Source: Nitrospina sp. LS_NOB
GTDB taxonomy: Bacteria > Nitrospinota > Nitrospinia > Nitrospinales > VA-1
DNA: 64,000 bases
NCBI GenBank assembly: GCA_001542995.1
Contig: LFLA01000003.1
Location: forward strand, 295,724 to 359,723
Direction: 5' to 3'
Under the pieces are notes generated by a model. It searched no databases. It worked only from the letters and a program-made list of their open reading frames with translations, and was not told where the DNA came from. The translations under genes were made by a program, and so were the position numbers. Below, piece by piece: positions 9,582 through 18,685 of the stretch. Each line of letters starts with the position of its first letter. Position 1 is the stretch's first letter.

Positions 9582-9758
9582 ATGCAGACCTGCCCGAATT
9601 GTTCTAAAGAGATTTCCTCGCCCGCTTTGGTTTGTCCGCATTGTCATAAGCCTTTTCCACCGAATTACCCAAGTATGAGCCCGAAGGTGTTCATAGTGAT
9701 ATGGGTTTTTTTCGTGGCTCTGATAGTGGTAATGCTGGTTTCCATGCTTGGTCGCTAG
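9582..9758 (+). CDS. small zinc-ribbon membrane protein
   Basis: A 58-residue frame that starts 5 bp after the cinA stop. The N-terminus holds two cysteine pairs (CPNC and CPHCH) that form a compact zinc ribbon. After a Pro-rich turn, a single transmembrane helix follows (VFIVIWVFFVALIVVMLVSML, about residues 36-56). The layout of zinc ribbon plus tail helix is common among short uncharacterised membrane proteins. Position suggests co-transcription with cinA. No function is proposed. Confidence 0.6.
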   Translation: MQTCPNCSKEISSPALVCPHCHKPFPPNYPSMSPKVFIVIWVFFVALIVVMLVSMLGR

Positions 9759-9770
9759 AAAATCTAAAGG

Positions 9771-10406
9771 CTAGCGAATATGTTTGAACGGCAGGATAAG
9801 AAGAATACCTGCAACGAACCCCCCGATGTGTGCGAACCAGGCTGTTCCTCCTGCACCTGCTGCCGCGCTGTTCCAAATTTGCAGGCCAATCCATATGAGC
9901 AGTAAAACAATGGCTGGGACTCTGGCGATGGTCCAGAAAATCCCGAGAAAAATAAAAGTTTTGATGCGAGCGAAAGGGAACAATATCAGGTAAGCGCCAA
10001 GTATTCCTGATATAGCGCCACTGGCACCGACCATGGGGATTTGTGAGTCCATGTCGGTGGCGATATGCCCCGCTGCCGCGATCGTCCCGCACACAAAATA
10101 AAACAGGATGAAGCGAAATTTCCCCAGGACGTCCTCAATATTGTTGCCGAAAATCCAGAGGTAAAGCATATTCCCTCCGAGATGCCCGATTCCTGCGTGC
10201 AGAAACATGGAGGTGTAAAGGGTCGGATAGGCGGCGACTGGATGGTGAACAAGTTGGTAGGGAATGAGAGCATAGTTTTCATAAAGCACGCTGGGGTGGA
10301 CAGGTAGATTGACCCCGTAAATAAACACGGTGATGTTCAGGGCCATAAAGAGGAGCGTTAAAACCGGGAAGTTTCTAGTGGAATTTTCATCTTTTAACGG
10401 GATCAT
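9771..10406 (-). CDS. rhomboid family intramembrane serine protease
   Basis: A 211-residue protein with six predicted membrane helices. It carries the rhomboid motif HAGIGHLGGNMLYLWIFG (helix 2 region), the catalytic serine in GASGAISGILGAY (about residue 130), and the catalytic histidine in HIGGFVAG near the C-terminus. Length and motif order match bacterial rhomboids. It cleaves other membrane proteins within the bilayer; the substrate is unknown. It is transcribed toward the cinA unit and ends 12 bp from the small zinc-ribbon gene. Confidence 0.9.
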   Translation of the reverse strand: MIPLKDENSTRNFPVLTLLFMALNITVFIYGVNLPVHPSVLYENYALIPYQLVHHPVAAYPTLYTSMFLHAGIGHLGGNMLYLWIFGNNIEDVLGKFRFILFYFVCGTIAAAGHIATDMDSQIPMVGASGAISGILGAYLILFPFARIKTFIFLGIFWTIARVPAIVLLLIWIGLQIWNSAAAGAGGTAWFAHIGGFVAGILLILPFKHIR

Positions 10407-10606
10407 CGGTGGGGGCTTTGGCGGGCAATATGATAGTATTGAAATAATATCTTACGATAATAGCAGGTTTGCCATCGACGGGCCAGTACCCCTCCGGGCC
10501 ATGAATGCAATTGTAGGGATATAACACGTGTGCTGGACTCAATTAAAGCATAGCAAGGTCAATATCATGGTTGTCTATATAAATCACGACTTTCGGGTGG
10601 TTATTC

Positions 10607-13003
10607 ATGAGTGAGTCTAAAGGACTGGTTCCCGGTTTTGACGGGGAAGAAGTTCCTGTTGCGCGGGAACGACCGGAAGAATCCATTGAATGGGTCGTAG
10701 AGATCTACAGGAAGCACCAGTTGAAAAGGGTTTCCCATTGGCTGGATGAGACACTGGGTAAGGGGAAAAGAAGTAAAACCCTTATTCCGTTGGTCTTGCT
10801 CGATGTCAACCCGATCATGCACCGGCAAAGCCTGCTTGAACAGGTGTTCCCCGCTCCAAGAATCATTAATGAAGATTTGCTGGAGGTCAACCGGCTGAAG
10901 ATCATGCTGGATGCCGGATCGGGAATGGGCAAAACCACTTTCCTGAAACGTTATCTGGAAACGCTTCTTCAGAGATCGGCGCATAAGGTTTATTCTCTCC
11001 CTGTTTATTTCCGTTTTGGCAACTTGCCGGAAGGGGGAAGGTTCGACCTGTTCCGTGAAGCGGTGAACCGTGAAATTATCGATGTCGTTCTGCTTGAACA
11101 GGAAGATAACCCGGATTTGATTTTGGATGAAGGGCTCCTTGAAAATACGGTTAACTCCATTTTTAACTACAGCAAGTGCCAGTTCCTGCTAGATGGATTT
11201 GACCAGCTCCATCCTCAGGACCGGTTCCAGTTTTTTATGGAATCGTTTCTGGAAGATAACGCCTTTCGCAGTAATTTTGTTTTGCTTGCCAGCCGTGGGT
11301 TCAACTTTGGCTCTTTATCCACCGACGCGGTGGTTAAACGTGGAGAAGGTGCTGCGTTTCAAATGGCTTTCCAGAAAATTGACCCGAAGGAAAGTTCTAT
11401 CTATCTGGGAGAGGCCTCTAAAAATAAAAAGATCAAAGATATGGCTCTTTTTACTCCAGAGCTTTTAGAAGTCCCGCTTTTACTGCGGATGATTCGTGAG
11501 CTTTCTGAAAGCGAACTCTTGGACGGGTTGAAGAATAGGATGGAAATTTATTCAGCCTGGTTTCGTCTTAAGCTGAAATCGGCCAACCCTTCTGCGGATG
11601 AGAGTTGGGTGGAAAACTGCCTCGACCAACTTGCCGAAATTTCTTACAGTTTGATGACCCAGGATCGGCAACAACGTTTTCTTGATGTGGAGCAGGGTTA
11701 CGAAAAATCAATCCTTGAAGGAAAGGAAATGCTTTTGCGGGAGGGAAGTGTTGCTCCCTGGTGGAAAGACATCTTACAGCAGACGAGTAGGTGTTGGGAA
11801 TATCGCCACCCGTCGTTTCAGGAATATTTTGCAAGCCGGTATATACAGAATAACGATAGCTGGAAGGAAATGGTTCGGGAGAATTGTGGCAATGAGAAAT
11901 GGCACGAGGCCTTTAAGATTCTGGCTGGAGGTGTTTCTGGCAAAGAGTTGTTCGATATTTTGATTGCAGAGGGGGCGGTGATGCTGGCGGGAAACTCGCT
12001 GGCGGAGGTAGGTGACCTGCCGAAGGAGCAAGATCTGCTGATAAGGCAGTTATTGAAATACCAGTGCAAGGAAACCTTTCCACAATTTTCCCAGTGCCGA
12101 CAGGTGCGTGTCGAAGAAGTCATTCAGTGCAACGAAACCGGATACATGGATCTCCTGCTAAGCCGTTTATTAAAACGCCAGCATCGTGACAGTCGAATTT
12201 TATTCAGTGTGTTCGAACTGATTCTGGCAAGACATGACCTGAACTTTCATCGGCTTCTGGATACGTTTGATTTGGGACCTCTGAAGAATCTCGAGGAGTT
12301 TAAGGCGTTTTTTACTGAAGTGACTGACCCGGAACTGGTGAACAAGGCAACACTCAAAAAATTTGGCGAAAGGGTCACCATCCCTGAAGGAAAATTTATT
12401 TATCAGGAAGAGACTGATGAAGAGGATAAGGTTCTCCTGAAAGAATTTTCGATCATGAAATTCCCGGTCACCAATGTTTTATACCAACAGTTCGACCCGC
12501 AACACCAAAACCGGTTTCCCCGGTATTCTTTTGATGGCGATCAGCCTGTTATCGGTATCAATTATTATGAGGCGATTATTTTTGCTCTTTGGATGGGGTT
12601 GAGGCTGCCCACAGAACAGGAGTGGGAAAAGGCGGCCCGAGGAACAGATGGCCGGATTTATCCCTGGGGCGAGGCGATGGGCTATGAAAAAGGTTTTGCT
12701 AATACTTGTGACTTCATGGCTTGCAAGACCAATCCGGTCATGGATCTGGAGCAGGGCATGTCTCCTTACGGGTGTTTCGATATGGCAGGCAACGTCTGGG
12801 AATGGTGCATGCAGAAAAATGCTTCCAAGCATACCACTCAAAGGATTGTGCGGGGTGGATCGTGGATGAATTATCTGGTGCATGCCAAATGTGTCTTCAG
12901 GAACTCCTTTGATCCTTCTGAGAGGCATTTGGCTGTCGGGCTGCGGTGCGTCGAAGCTCCTCAGTTTACCGAGGTTGAGAGTGATGATCTGGATGACTTC
13001 TAA
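10607..13003 (+). CDS. NACHT-like NTPase fused to a C-terminal FGE-like domain
   Basis: A 798-residue protein. The N-terminal region (1-100) has no recognised domain. The P-loop is [17 protein letters not shown] (about residues 101-117), and the Walker B/NACHT signature is [11 protein letters not shown] (about 191-201). The winged-helix region ends in [16 protein letters not shown] (about 393-408), a hallmark of NACHT proteins. From about residue 600 an FGE/SUMF1-like domain follows, with [50 protein letters not shown] and [13 protein letters not shown] proteins are STAND ATPases, and bacterial members include phage sensors. The FGE-like fold may be the sensor or effector module. It stands alone with no toxin-like partner beside it. 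Confidence 0.8.
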   Translation: MSESKGLVPGFDGEEVPVARERPEESIEWVVEIYRKHQLKRVSHWLDETLGKGKRSKTLIPLVLLDVNPIMHRQSLLEQVFPAPRIINEDLLEVNRLKIMLDAGSGMGKTTFLKRYLETLLQRSAHKVYSLPVYFRFGNLPEGGRFDLFREAVNREIIDVVLLEQEDNPDLILDEGLLENTVNSIFNYSKCQFLLDGFDQLHPQDRFQFFMESFLEDNAFRSNFVLLASRGFNFGSLSTDAVVKRGEGAAFQMAFQKIDPKESSIYLGEASKNKKIKDMALFTPELLEVPLLLRMIRELSESELLDGLKNRMEIYSAWFRLKLKSANPSADESWVENCLDQLAEISYSLMTQDRQQRFLDVEQGYEKSILEGKEMLLREGSVAPWWKDILQQTSRCWEYRHPSFQEYFASRYIQNNDSWKEMVRENCGNEKWHEAFKILAGGVSGKELFDILIAEGAVMLAGNSLAEVGDLPKEQDLLIRQLLKYQCKETFPQFSQCRQVRVEEVIQCNETGYMDLLLSRLLKRQHRDSRILFSVFELILARHDLNFHRLLDTFDLGPLKNLEEFKAFFTEVTDPELVNKATLKKFGERVTIPEGKFIYQEETDEEDKVLLKEFSIMKFPVTNVLYQQFDPQHQNRFPRYSFDGDQPVIGINYYEAIIFALWMGLRLPTEQEWEKAARGTDGRIYPWGEAMGYEKGFANTCDFMACKTNPVMDLEQGMSPYGCFDMAGNVWEWCMQKNASKHTTQRIVRGGSWMNYLVHAKCVFRNSFDPSERHLAVGLRCVEAPQFTEVESDDLDDF

Positions 13004-13114
13004 ATCTTTTTTCCTCTAAAAAAACACAATAATAGCGGTAAAAAATTCTTTATTTTGACGATAAGATAGAAAAACGCTTGAAGACCATAACGAGTTGAAT
13101 TTGATAAGTTTTCC

Positions 13115-13142
13115 TTGACAATAACCCATTAAATTCTATTAT
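13115..13142 (+). promoter_or_regulatory. candidate sigma70-type promoter upstream of the IS/OmpA remnant
   Basis: A perfect TTGACA (13115-13120) is followed after 16 bp by TATTAT (13137-13142). Downstream come AAGGAGGGGG and a short hairpin (GCAGA, loop, TCTGC). A 25-codon frame starting ATGAGTCAA at 13216 follows and ends shortly before the IS fragment. The promoter probably belonged to the gene that was destroyed here. The rest of 13004-13367 holds no supported gene. Confidence 0.45.
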
Positions 13143-13340
13143 CAAGTTACAGCTAAACAACAAGTGTTTCCCTGTTCAAGGAGGGGGCAGATTCGGGTCT
13201 GCTGAAAATCCGAAAATGAGTCAAATATTAGGTATTTTTAATATTTGTGAAGTTTTGGGCGAAAAGAACCCAGAAAGGCTCAAAAAGATATCGGTATGAT
13301 TCCATTGGAGGAAGATTTTGGGTCATGACCGGAGCAGGGG

Positions 13341-13360
13341 GGTTAGAAAGTATTCTAACC
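13341..13360. repeat. perfect 20-bp palindrome at the left side of the IS remnant
   Basis: GGTTAGAA and TTCTAACC flank a 4-base AGTA loop, giving an exact inverted repeat 8 bp before the transposase start. It may be part of the insertion sequence end. A second short palindrome, GGTCATGACC, lies at 13321-13330. Confidence 0.45.
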
Positions 13361-13367
13361 TATTGTT

Positions 13368-13645
13368 ATGAAAGCATTAAACCGTTATGCAAACCGTTCA
13401 AAGACTTCAGAGGCCAAATTCCGGCAAATGATTCGCTATTTTGCCGTGGATTTGGACGCCCCTCAGATTACCAAACTCGTTGCTCTTAACCGCAAATCGG
13501 TCAATCGTTATCTTCGTGCAATCCGCGAACGTATCGCTGAATTCTGTGAAATGCAATCGCCTTTTTCCGGAGAAACCGAAGTGGATGAAAGTTACTTCGG
13601 AGCCCGGCTAAGTTAAAGGGAAAAGAGGTCGCGGCACTTCGGGTA
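13368..13645 (+). pseudogene. IS1595-type transposase, N-terminal remnant with frameshift
   Basis: The open part (13368-13616, 82 residues) starts MKALNRYANRSKTSEAKFRQ and contains a helix-turn-helix with NRKSVNRYLRAIRERIAEFCE. It then reaches the family signature GETEVDESYFGAR, where the first acidic catalytic residue lies. After GAR the frame slips: the neighbouring frame continues VKGKRGRGTSGK, which is the normal continuation in IS1595/ISXO2-type transposases. The homology stops abruptly near 13645, and the rest of the enzyme, including the other catalytic residues, is missing. It is a dead fragment. Confidence 0.75.
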
Positions 13646-13922
13646 AAGATTGAAGGACATACCGATAACATGGATAATGGATATAAGAACGAAACAGTAC
13701 CCCTCCAACTGGGAGTTGTCCGCTGCCCGCGCTGCGGAAGTGGCCAGGATGCTGGTTCGTGCGGGTTTCGACCCCGCCAAATTGTCTATCGAAGCTTTTG
13801 CACAATACCGGCCTAAAGTCCCCAATGACAGCCAGGCAGGACGGGCCACCAACCGCAGGACCGAAATTGTGTATCAGCGTGGTAGCATCCGCAAACATAT
13901 GGTGAATATTCTTCGTCGATAA
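13643..13922 (+). pseudogene. OmpA/MotB-type peptidoglycan-binding domain remnant
   Basis: Immediately after the transposase fragment one frame reads KIEGHTDNMDN. A second frame then reads QYPSNWELSAARAAEVARML followed by AGFDPAKLSIEAFAQYRP, and reaches ATNRRTEIVYQR and the stop. Joined, these give the canonical OmpA-C order (GHTDN, SNWELSAARA, NRRTEI). A single-base frameshift lies near 13690-13700. The N-terminal part of the parent protein, MotB-like or another OmpA-family protein, is absent. The junction with the IS fragment shows the gene was broken by insertion and later deletion. Confidence 0.75.
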
Positions 13923-13961
13923 AGCGTTTCTAATGTCTTTCCCCAGAATCGAAGTCGCCCT

Positions 13962-15074
13962 TTGATAGAAGACAAACACATTCAATATATGAGAAGAGCG
14001 CTTGAGCTTGCCCAAAGGGCTCGAGGCAGAACCAGTCCGAATCCCATGGTGGGGGCGCTTGTGGTCAGGCGCGGCAAGATTGTGGGAGAAGGCTATCATT
14101 CCCGCGCAGGTCATCCTCATGCAGAGATAGAGGCCTTAAGACGGGCAGGCGATAAGGCCCGATCCGCCGACCTTTACGTCAACTTGGAACCGTGTTGCCA
14201 TTTTGGCCGGACACCTCCCTGCACCGATGCGATCATTCAGGCGGAAATTAAAAGGGTCTTTGTCGGTATGAAAGATCCTAATAGCCAAGTCAGCGGGAAA
14301 GGTTTGCGTTCACTCAAAGCAAAAGGCATTGTCGTTGTCTCGGGTGTATTGAAGGAAGAATGTTTGAAGCTGAATGAATCGTTTATAAAGGTCATGAAAA
14401 CGGGAATGCCCTTCGTGATTTTGAAAACAGCCATGTCTTTGGATGGGAAAATTGCCACCCGCTCCGGAGACTCGCGTTGGATTACCGGGAAGTTGGCGCG
14501 CAATCATGTTCACAAGATTAGAAACCAGGTGGATGCCATTCTAGTGGGAACAGAAACCGTTTTAAAAGACAACCCACGTTTGACTTGCAGGCTTGAAACA
14601 GGCGCGGTTAAACACCCTGTTCGTATTATCCTGGATCGAAGAAATAGGATCCCGCTCACTGCCAAGGTTTTTAAAAATAGCCGTTTCCAAAAGGTCATTT
14701 ATGTGACCGGACCCGATATTTCTTCTCGCCGCCTGAAGACTCTGGTCTACAGGAAGGTGGAAATTCTAAACGGCAAATCTTCAAAGAACGGATTCCACAT
14801 CAAGCCTCTCCTGAAAGAATTGGCAAACAGGGGTATGAACTCTATACTGATTGAGGGTGGTGCCGAGCTAAATGCCAGTGTTGTTAAAGCCGGCGTGGTA
14901 GATCGGGTTGTCGCATTCATCAGTCCGGTATTAATAGGTGGAACCCAAGCCCCCGGTTTTCTGGGTGGGCAGGGAGTGATGAAGGTGAATGACGCGATGA
15001 ATTTAAAGGATATTGTGGTGACGAAAATCGGTGAGGATTTAATGGTGGAGGCAACCCCATGTTCAGCGGAATAG
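13962..15074 (+). CDS. ribD: bifunctional riboflavin deaminase/reductase
   Basis: A 370-residue protein with both RibD domains. The N-terminal cytidine-deaminase-like domain shows TSPNPMVGALVV, HAEIEAL and NLEPCCHFGRTPPC (zinc site His, Cys, Cys). The C-terminal reductase domain begins near residue 145 with PFVILKTAMSLDGKIAT and includes ILIEGGAELN. It catalyses the second and third steps of riboflavin synthesis from GTP. The start is taken as TTG 13962; ATG 13989 is the alternative. No FMN riboswitch was recognised upstream. The 3' end overlaps ribE by 16 bp. Confidence 0.92.
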   Translation: MIEDKHIQYMRRALELAQRARGRTSPNPMVGALVVRRGKIVGEGYHSRAGHPHAEIEALRRAGDKARSADLYVNLEPCCHFGRTPPCTDAIIQAEIKRVFVGMKDPNSQVSGKGLRSLKAKGIVVVSGVLKEECLKLNESFIKVMKTGMPFVILKTAMSLDGKIATRSGDSRWITGKLARNHVHKIRNQVDAILVGTETVLKDNPRLTCRLETGAVKHPVRIILDRRNRIPLTAKVFKNSRFQKVIYVTGPDISSRRLKTLVYRKVEILNGKSSKNGFHIKPLLKELANRGMNSILIEGGAELNASVVKAGVVDRVVAFISPVLIGGTQAPGFLGGQGVMKVNDAMNLKDIVVTKIGEDLMVEATPCSAE

Positions 15075-15709
15075 TGCAATCGGTAGGAACAATTGGTGAG
15101 TTTGTCCAGCAAAACGAAGGAGCCGTACTGGTTGTGAATACCGAAAAGAACTTTTCCGGATTTGAGGATGGTGAGAGCATTGCTGTGAACGGAGTTTGCC
15201 TCACTGTTGTGGATTCCACGCCGACGACTTTCAAACTGGACTTGAGTACCGAAACCCTCAATCGGACCAACTTTAAAGATGTGAAAAAGGGAGACCGGGT
15301 TAACCTGGAACGATCTCTTACCCCTTCGACGAAAATCAGCGGACATTTTGTCAGCGGACATATTGACCGTGTTGGTGAAATCGTGGACATTGAGGAGAAA
15401 CCGGGCGAGGTCTTATTTCGGTTTTCCCATCCTGAAGAACTCGGTTCTTTCATCATGGAAAAAGGGTCTATCGCCCTGGATGGTATCAGCCTGACTGTTT
15501 TCGATTGCAAGGACAATCGGTTCACGGTTTCCATCATTCCTTTTACCTTGGATCATACGAACTTGAGTGCCAGAAAAATTGGCGATTTAATAAATATTGA
15601 ATGTGATATGATAGGTAAATACGTGTTCAAAGCTTGTGAAACCTTGTTGAAACCGGGCGAGAAAAAACCGTCTCTTGATTTTCTCCGGCAACAGGGCTTC
15701 GCGTTATAG
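15059..15709 (+). CDS. ribE: riboflavin synthase alpha subunit
   Basis: A 216-residue protein with the duplicated lumazine-binding barrel. It starts [10 protein letters not shown]. The two halves carry matching signatures, [12 protein letters not shown] and [12 protein letters not shown], and [15 protein letters not shown] lies between them. It dismutates two 6,7-dimethyl-8-ribityllumazine molecules to riboflavin. The overlap with ribD and the 8-bp gap to ribBA place it in one operon. Confidence 0.95.
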   Translation: MFSGIVQSVGTIGEFVQQNEGAVLVVNTEKNFSGFEDGESIAVNGVCLTVVDSTPTTFKLDLSTETLNRTNFKDVKKGDRVNLERSLTPSTKISGHFVSGHIDRVGEIVDIEEKPGEVLFRFSHPEELGSFIMEKGSIALDGISLTVFDCKDNRFTVSIIPFTLDHTNLSARKIGDLINIECDMIGKYVFKACETLLKPGEKKPSLDFLRQQGFAL

Positions 15710-15717
15710 AGGAAGTC

Positions 15718-16929
15718 ATGCAAAAAGAATTCAGCACCATAGAAGAAGCCGTTGAAGATGCCCGACAGGGGAAAATAATTGTCATCGTGGATGACGAGGA
15801 TCGGGAGAATGAAGGCGACCTGATGGTCGCTGCTGAGAAAGTTACCCCGGAGCTCATAAACTTCATGGCTAAATTCGGTCGTGGTCTGATTTGTCTCACC
15901 CTGACGGAGAGCCGGACCCGTGAACTGGGATTGAGCATGATGGTCGATGATAACCAGTCTGTTTTTGAAACGCCTTTTACTGTTTCCATTGATGCCAGGA
16001 ATGGTGTGACGACTGGGATTTCAGCGGCAGACAGGGCGCACACGATCAAAGTCGCGATTGATCCGGATTCTTCTAGGAACGACTTGGTTAAGCCCGGACA
16101 TATTTTTCCCTTGCGGGCCAAAAACGGAGGCGTTCTGGTCCGTATGGGACAAACCGAAGCGTCGGTGGATATCGCGCGTATTGCTGGTTTACAACCTTAT
16201 GGTGTGATTTGCGAAATCATGAATGATGACGGTACCATGGCCCGGGTTTCTCACCTGAAGAAATTTATAAAAAAGCATGGCTTAAAAATGATCACCACCA
16301 AAGACCTTGCTGAATACAGGCTTAAGCAGGAAGCGTTGGTGGAAGAGGTCACCTCCACCATTTTGCCAACTCATTCGGGTGTGTTTCGCTCTGTAGTGTT
16401 TAAAAATATTTTGAATGACCAGACACATATTGCTTTGGTCAAGGGAGAGATTCAGGCTGATGAACCGACATTGGTGCGGGTGCATTCACAATGTTTGACC
16501 GGAGATGTTTTTGGTTCCTACCGGTGCGATTGCGGTGAGCAATTGAAAAAATCCATGGAAATGATTGAGCAGGAAGGCAAAGGTGTCCTGCTTTATTTGT
16601 ATCAGGAAGGACGGGGGATAGGAATCGTCAACAAGATGAAGGCCTATGCTTTGCAAGACGCGGGAAAAGACACCGTACAGGCCAACGAAGAACTTGGATT
16701 CAAGCCTGATTTGCGGGACTATGGCATTGGTGCTCAGATCCTGCGCAAATTGGGGCTGGGAAAGATTCGCATCATGACGAACAATCCCAGAAAGATCGTT
16801 GGGCTTGAAGGTTATGGCCTGCATATGGTGGAAAGGGTACCCATTGAAGTCCAGGCTAAAAAAGACAATATCAAATACCTTCAGACCAAGCGGGAAAAAT
16901 TGGGCCATATGTTTCAAAATATTAAATGA
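15718..16929 (+). CDS. ribBA: bifunctional 3,4-dihydroxy-2-butanone-4-phosphate synthase / GTP cyclohydrolase II
   Basis: A 403-residue fusion. The DHBP synthase half (about 1-200) has the acidic metal/substrate loop [16 protein letters not shown] and ending blocks [15 protein letters not shown] and [13 protein letters not shown] [12 protein letters not shown]. The GTP cyclohydrolase II half (about 205-403) has [20 protein letters not shown] with the zinc cysteines, [14 protein letters not shown] and MTNNPRKI. It feeds both branches of riboflavin synthesis. It is the third gene of the rib operon. Confidence 0.95.
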   Translation: MQKEFSTIEEAVEDARQGKIIVIVDDEDRENEGDLMVAAEKVTPELINFMAKFGRGLICLTLTESRTRELGLSMMVDDNQSVFETPFTVSIDARNGVTTGISAADRAHTIKVAIDPDSSRNDLVKPGHIFPLRAKNGGVLVRMGQTEASVDIARIAGLQPYGVICEIMNDDGTMARVSHLKKFIKKHGLKMITTKDLAEYRLKQEALVEEVTSTILPTHSGVFRSVVFKNILNDQTHIALVKGEIQADEPTLVRVHSQCLTGDVFGSYRCDCGEQLKKSMEMIEQEGKGVLLYLYQEGRGIGIVNKMKAYALQDAGKDTVQANEELGFKPDLRDYGIGAQILRKLGLGKIRIMTNNPRKIVGLEGYGLHMVERVPIEVQAKKDNIKYLQTKREKLGHMFQNIK

Positions 16930-16938
16930 ACCATTTGC

Positions 16939-17403
16939 ATGGCTAAATATATAGAAGGGGACCACAACGCCGCAGGGCTCCGTTTTGGAATCGTAGTGAG
17001 CCGTTTTAATGACTTGGTGACCAGCAAGCTTCTCAACGGCGCACTTTCAGCATTTAAAGAGCAGGGCGCCGATGAGGAAAACTTGGAAGTGATTCGGGTT
17101 CCCGGAGCATTCGAAATTCCTCAGGCGGCTAAAAAACTTTGTTCCACCCGAAATTTCGACGCCATCGTCTGCTTGGGCGCGGTGATTAAAGGGGGAACCC
17201 CACACTTCGAATATATTTCGGCTGAAACCAGCCGGGGGATTAATCAGGTAGGACTCGAGTTTAATATTCCTGTTTTGTTTGGCGTGTTAACCACGAATGA
17301 CCTTGAGCAGGCAGTCGCAAGGTCGGGCTCCGACTCTTCCAATAAGGGAAGAGAGACGGCGCTGGCAGCTGTCGAAATGGCAAATTTATACAGGAAAATT
17401 TGA
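16939..17403 (+). CDS. ribH: 6,7-dimethyl-8-ribityllumazine synthase
   Basis: A 154-residue protein that joins the ribityl-aminouracil with dihydroxybutanone phosphate. Signatures are GIVVSRFNDLVTSKLLNGAL, RVPGAFEIPQAAK, CLGAVIKGGTPHFEYI and FGVLTTND. The length is typical. It is followed 8 bp later by nusB, a common arrangement. Confidence 0.95.
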   Translation: MAKYIEGDHNAAGLRFGIVVSRFNDLVTSKLLNGALSAFKEQGADEENLEVIRVPGAFEIPQAAKKLCSTRNFDAIVCLGAVIKGGTPHFEYISAETSRGINQVGLEFNIPVLFGVLTTNDLEQAVARSGSDSSNKGRETALAAVEMANLYRKI

Positions 17404-17411
17404 GGTAACTT

Positions 17412-17831
17412 ATGGGAAAGCGGCGTGCCGCCAGGGAACTGGCTTTAAAGTTCCTGTATCAGAGCGAGTTCAATCAGGATGATCTTGAAGCTCAGATGGG
17501 ACAGTTTTGTGAAAGAGCCAATGCCCAGGCTGAAATCATCGAATTTACGAAAACCCTGGTCGAAAAAGTTTTTGCTCAGGCTGAAGAGATCGATATTATG
17601 CTTAAAAAATTCAGTGACCACTGGGCGCTGGAACGCATGTCTATGGTCGACCGCAATATTTTACGTCTGGGTATTTGCGAGTTGATGTTTGAAGCTTCCA
17701 CGCCACCCAAAGTAGTCATTAACGAGGCTGTTGAGATCGCCAAAAAATTTAGCACCGAAGACTCCCCTGATTTTATCAACGGTATCCTCGATAAGGTTTT
17801 TAAAGAAACGGACACCTCAACTGTGAAGTAA
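17412..17831 (+). CDS. nusB: transcription antitermination factor NusB
   Basis: A 139-residue all-helical protein that starts MGKRRAARELALKFLYQSEFN. It ends with the conserved block PPKVVINEAVEIAKKFSTEDSPDFINGILDKV (positions about 100-131). NusB binds boxA RNA with NusE and supports rRNA antitermination. It is the last gene of the rib operon or is co-transcribed with the phosphoesterase 8 bp downstream. Confidence 0.93.
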   Translation: MGKRRAARELALKFLYQSEFNQDDLEAQMGQFCERANAQAEIIEFTKTLVEKVFAQAEEIDIMLKKFSDHWALERMSMVDRNILRLGICELMFEASTPPKVVINEAVEIAKKFSTEDSPDFINGILDKVFKETDTSTVK

Positions 17832-17839
17832 ACCGGCCT

Positions 17840-18568
17840 ATGCGTTACATCATCTTCTCCGACTTGCATAGCAACCTTGAAGCCCTGAATCAATTCGAAA
17901 AAGAGATCGAAACAATTGCTCACGACAAACTGGTTTGCCTGGGGGATATTGTCGGGTATGGAGCTGATCCCAACCCTTGTGTTGAGTGGGTGATGGAAAA
18001 TGTGGATTTGACAATGGCGGGAAACCACGATTTGGGTGCTGTCGAAAAGACCGACATTACTTATTTTAATTCCTACGCCTTTGAATCGTGCCTGTGGACC
18101 CGGAAAAAACTGACAGAAAAAAATAAGGCTTTTCTCTGCTCACTTCCCCTTGATCACGAAGAAGGCGAGGTATATTGGGTGCATGCCTCTCCCTATGAGC
18201 CGGAAGCCTGGCATTATGTGACTTCAAAGACCGGGGGTACACGCAATTTTAAAAATTTTGAAGCTCCCCTTTGTTTTGTAGGTCATTCTCACAAACCGAT
18301 TATTCTCGAACAAACAGCGGAGGGAGAGGTGAACGACTATGTCTCGGAGTTCTGGGATATTGAACCGGAAAACCGTTATATTTTTAATGATGGAAGTTTG
18401 GGGCAACCCCGGGATGGAAATCCTGACCCTGCTTTCATGATTTATGACTCCGAAGAAAAAACGGTGGAAGTCCGCCGTTTTGAATATGACTTGAATTCGG
18501 CTCAGGACAAAATCCGCAGTAACGGCCTGCCTCCGTACCTGGCTGAGCGGCTGGCTGAAGGACGATGA
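17840..18568 (+). CDS. metallophosphoesterase family protein
   Basis: A 242-residue calcineurin-like phosphoesterase. The metal ligands lie in FSDLHSNLEAL (about 6-16), GDIVGYGADPNPC (about 37-49), AGNHD (about 60), the histidine of HASPYEPEAW, and FVGHSHKPI (about 147-155). The GYGADPNPC form is typical of the YfcE/MPPED-like branch with unknown substrate. It follows nusB closely on the same strand. Confidence 0.85.
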   Translation: MRYIIFSDLHSNLEALNQFEKEIETIAHDKLVCLGDIVGYGADPNPCVEWVMENVDLTMAGNHDLGAVEKTDITYFNSYAFESCLWTRKKLTEKNKAFLCSLPLDHEEGEVYWVHASPYEPEAWHYVTSKTGGTRNFKNFEAPLCFVGHSHKPIILEQTAEGEVNDYVSEFWDIEPENRYIFNDGSLGQPRDGNPDPAFMIYDSEEKTVEVRRFEYDLNSAQDKIRSNGLPPYLAERLAEGR

Positions 18569-18595
18569 TACCCCCTCATTAATAGATGAGTGCTA

Positions 18596-18624
18596 TTGAC
18601 CCGGATAGGGGGAAATGCTATGCT
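18596..18624 (+). promoter_or_regulatory. candidate sigma70-type promoter of the amidase gene
   Basis: TTGACC (18596-18601), a 17-bp spacer and TATGCT (18619-18624) lie about 60 bp upstream of the amidase start. An inverted repeat (CCCCCT at 18571-18576 with AGGGGG at 18607-18612) overlaps the spacer. It could act as a terminator stem for the upstream gene or as an operator; this is inference. Confidence 0.5.
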
Positions 18625-18685
18625 TAGCCAATAACATCAATAAAATTAACTAGTTAATGTGATTGGGCTTTTTTGAGGCCTTGCT

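Noticed and set aside
13247..13489. 80-codon plus-strand frame before the transposase
   Set aside because: It runs into the IS fragment in the wrong frame and resembles no protein.
13923..13988. FMN riboswitch ahead of the rib operon
   Set aside because: The stretch before ribD is short and filled by the OmpA remnant; no RFN-type conserved pieces were found.
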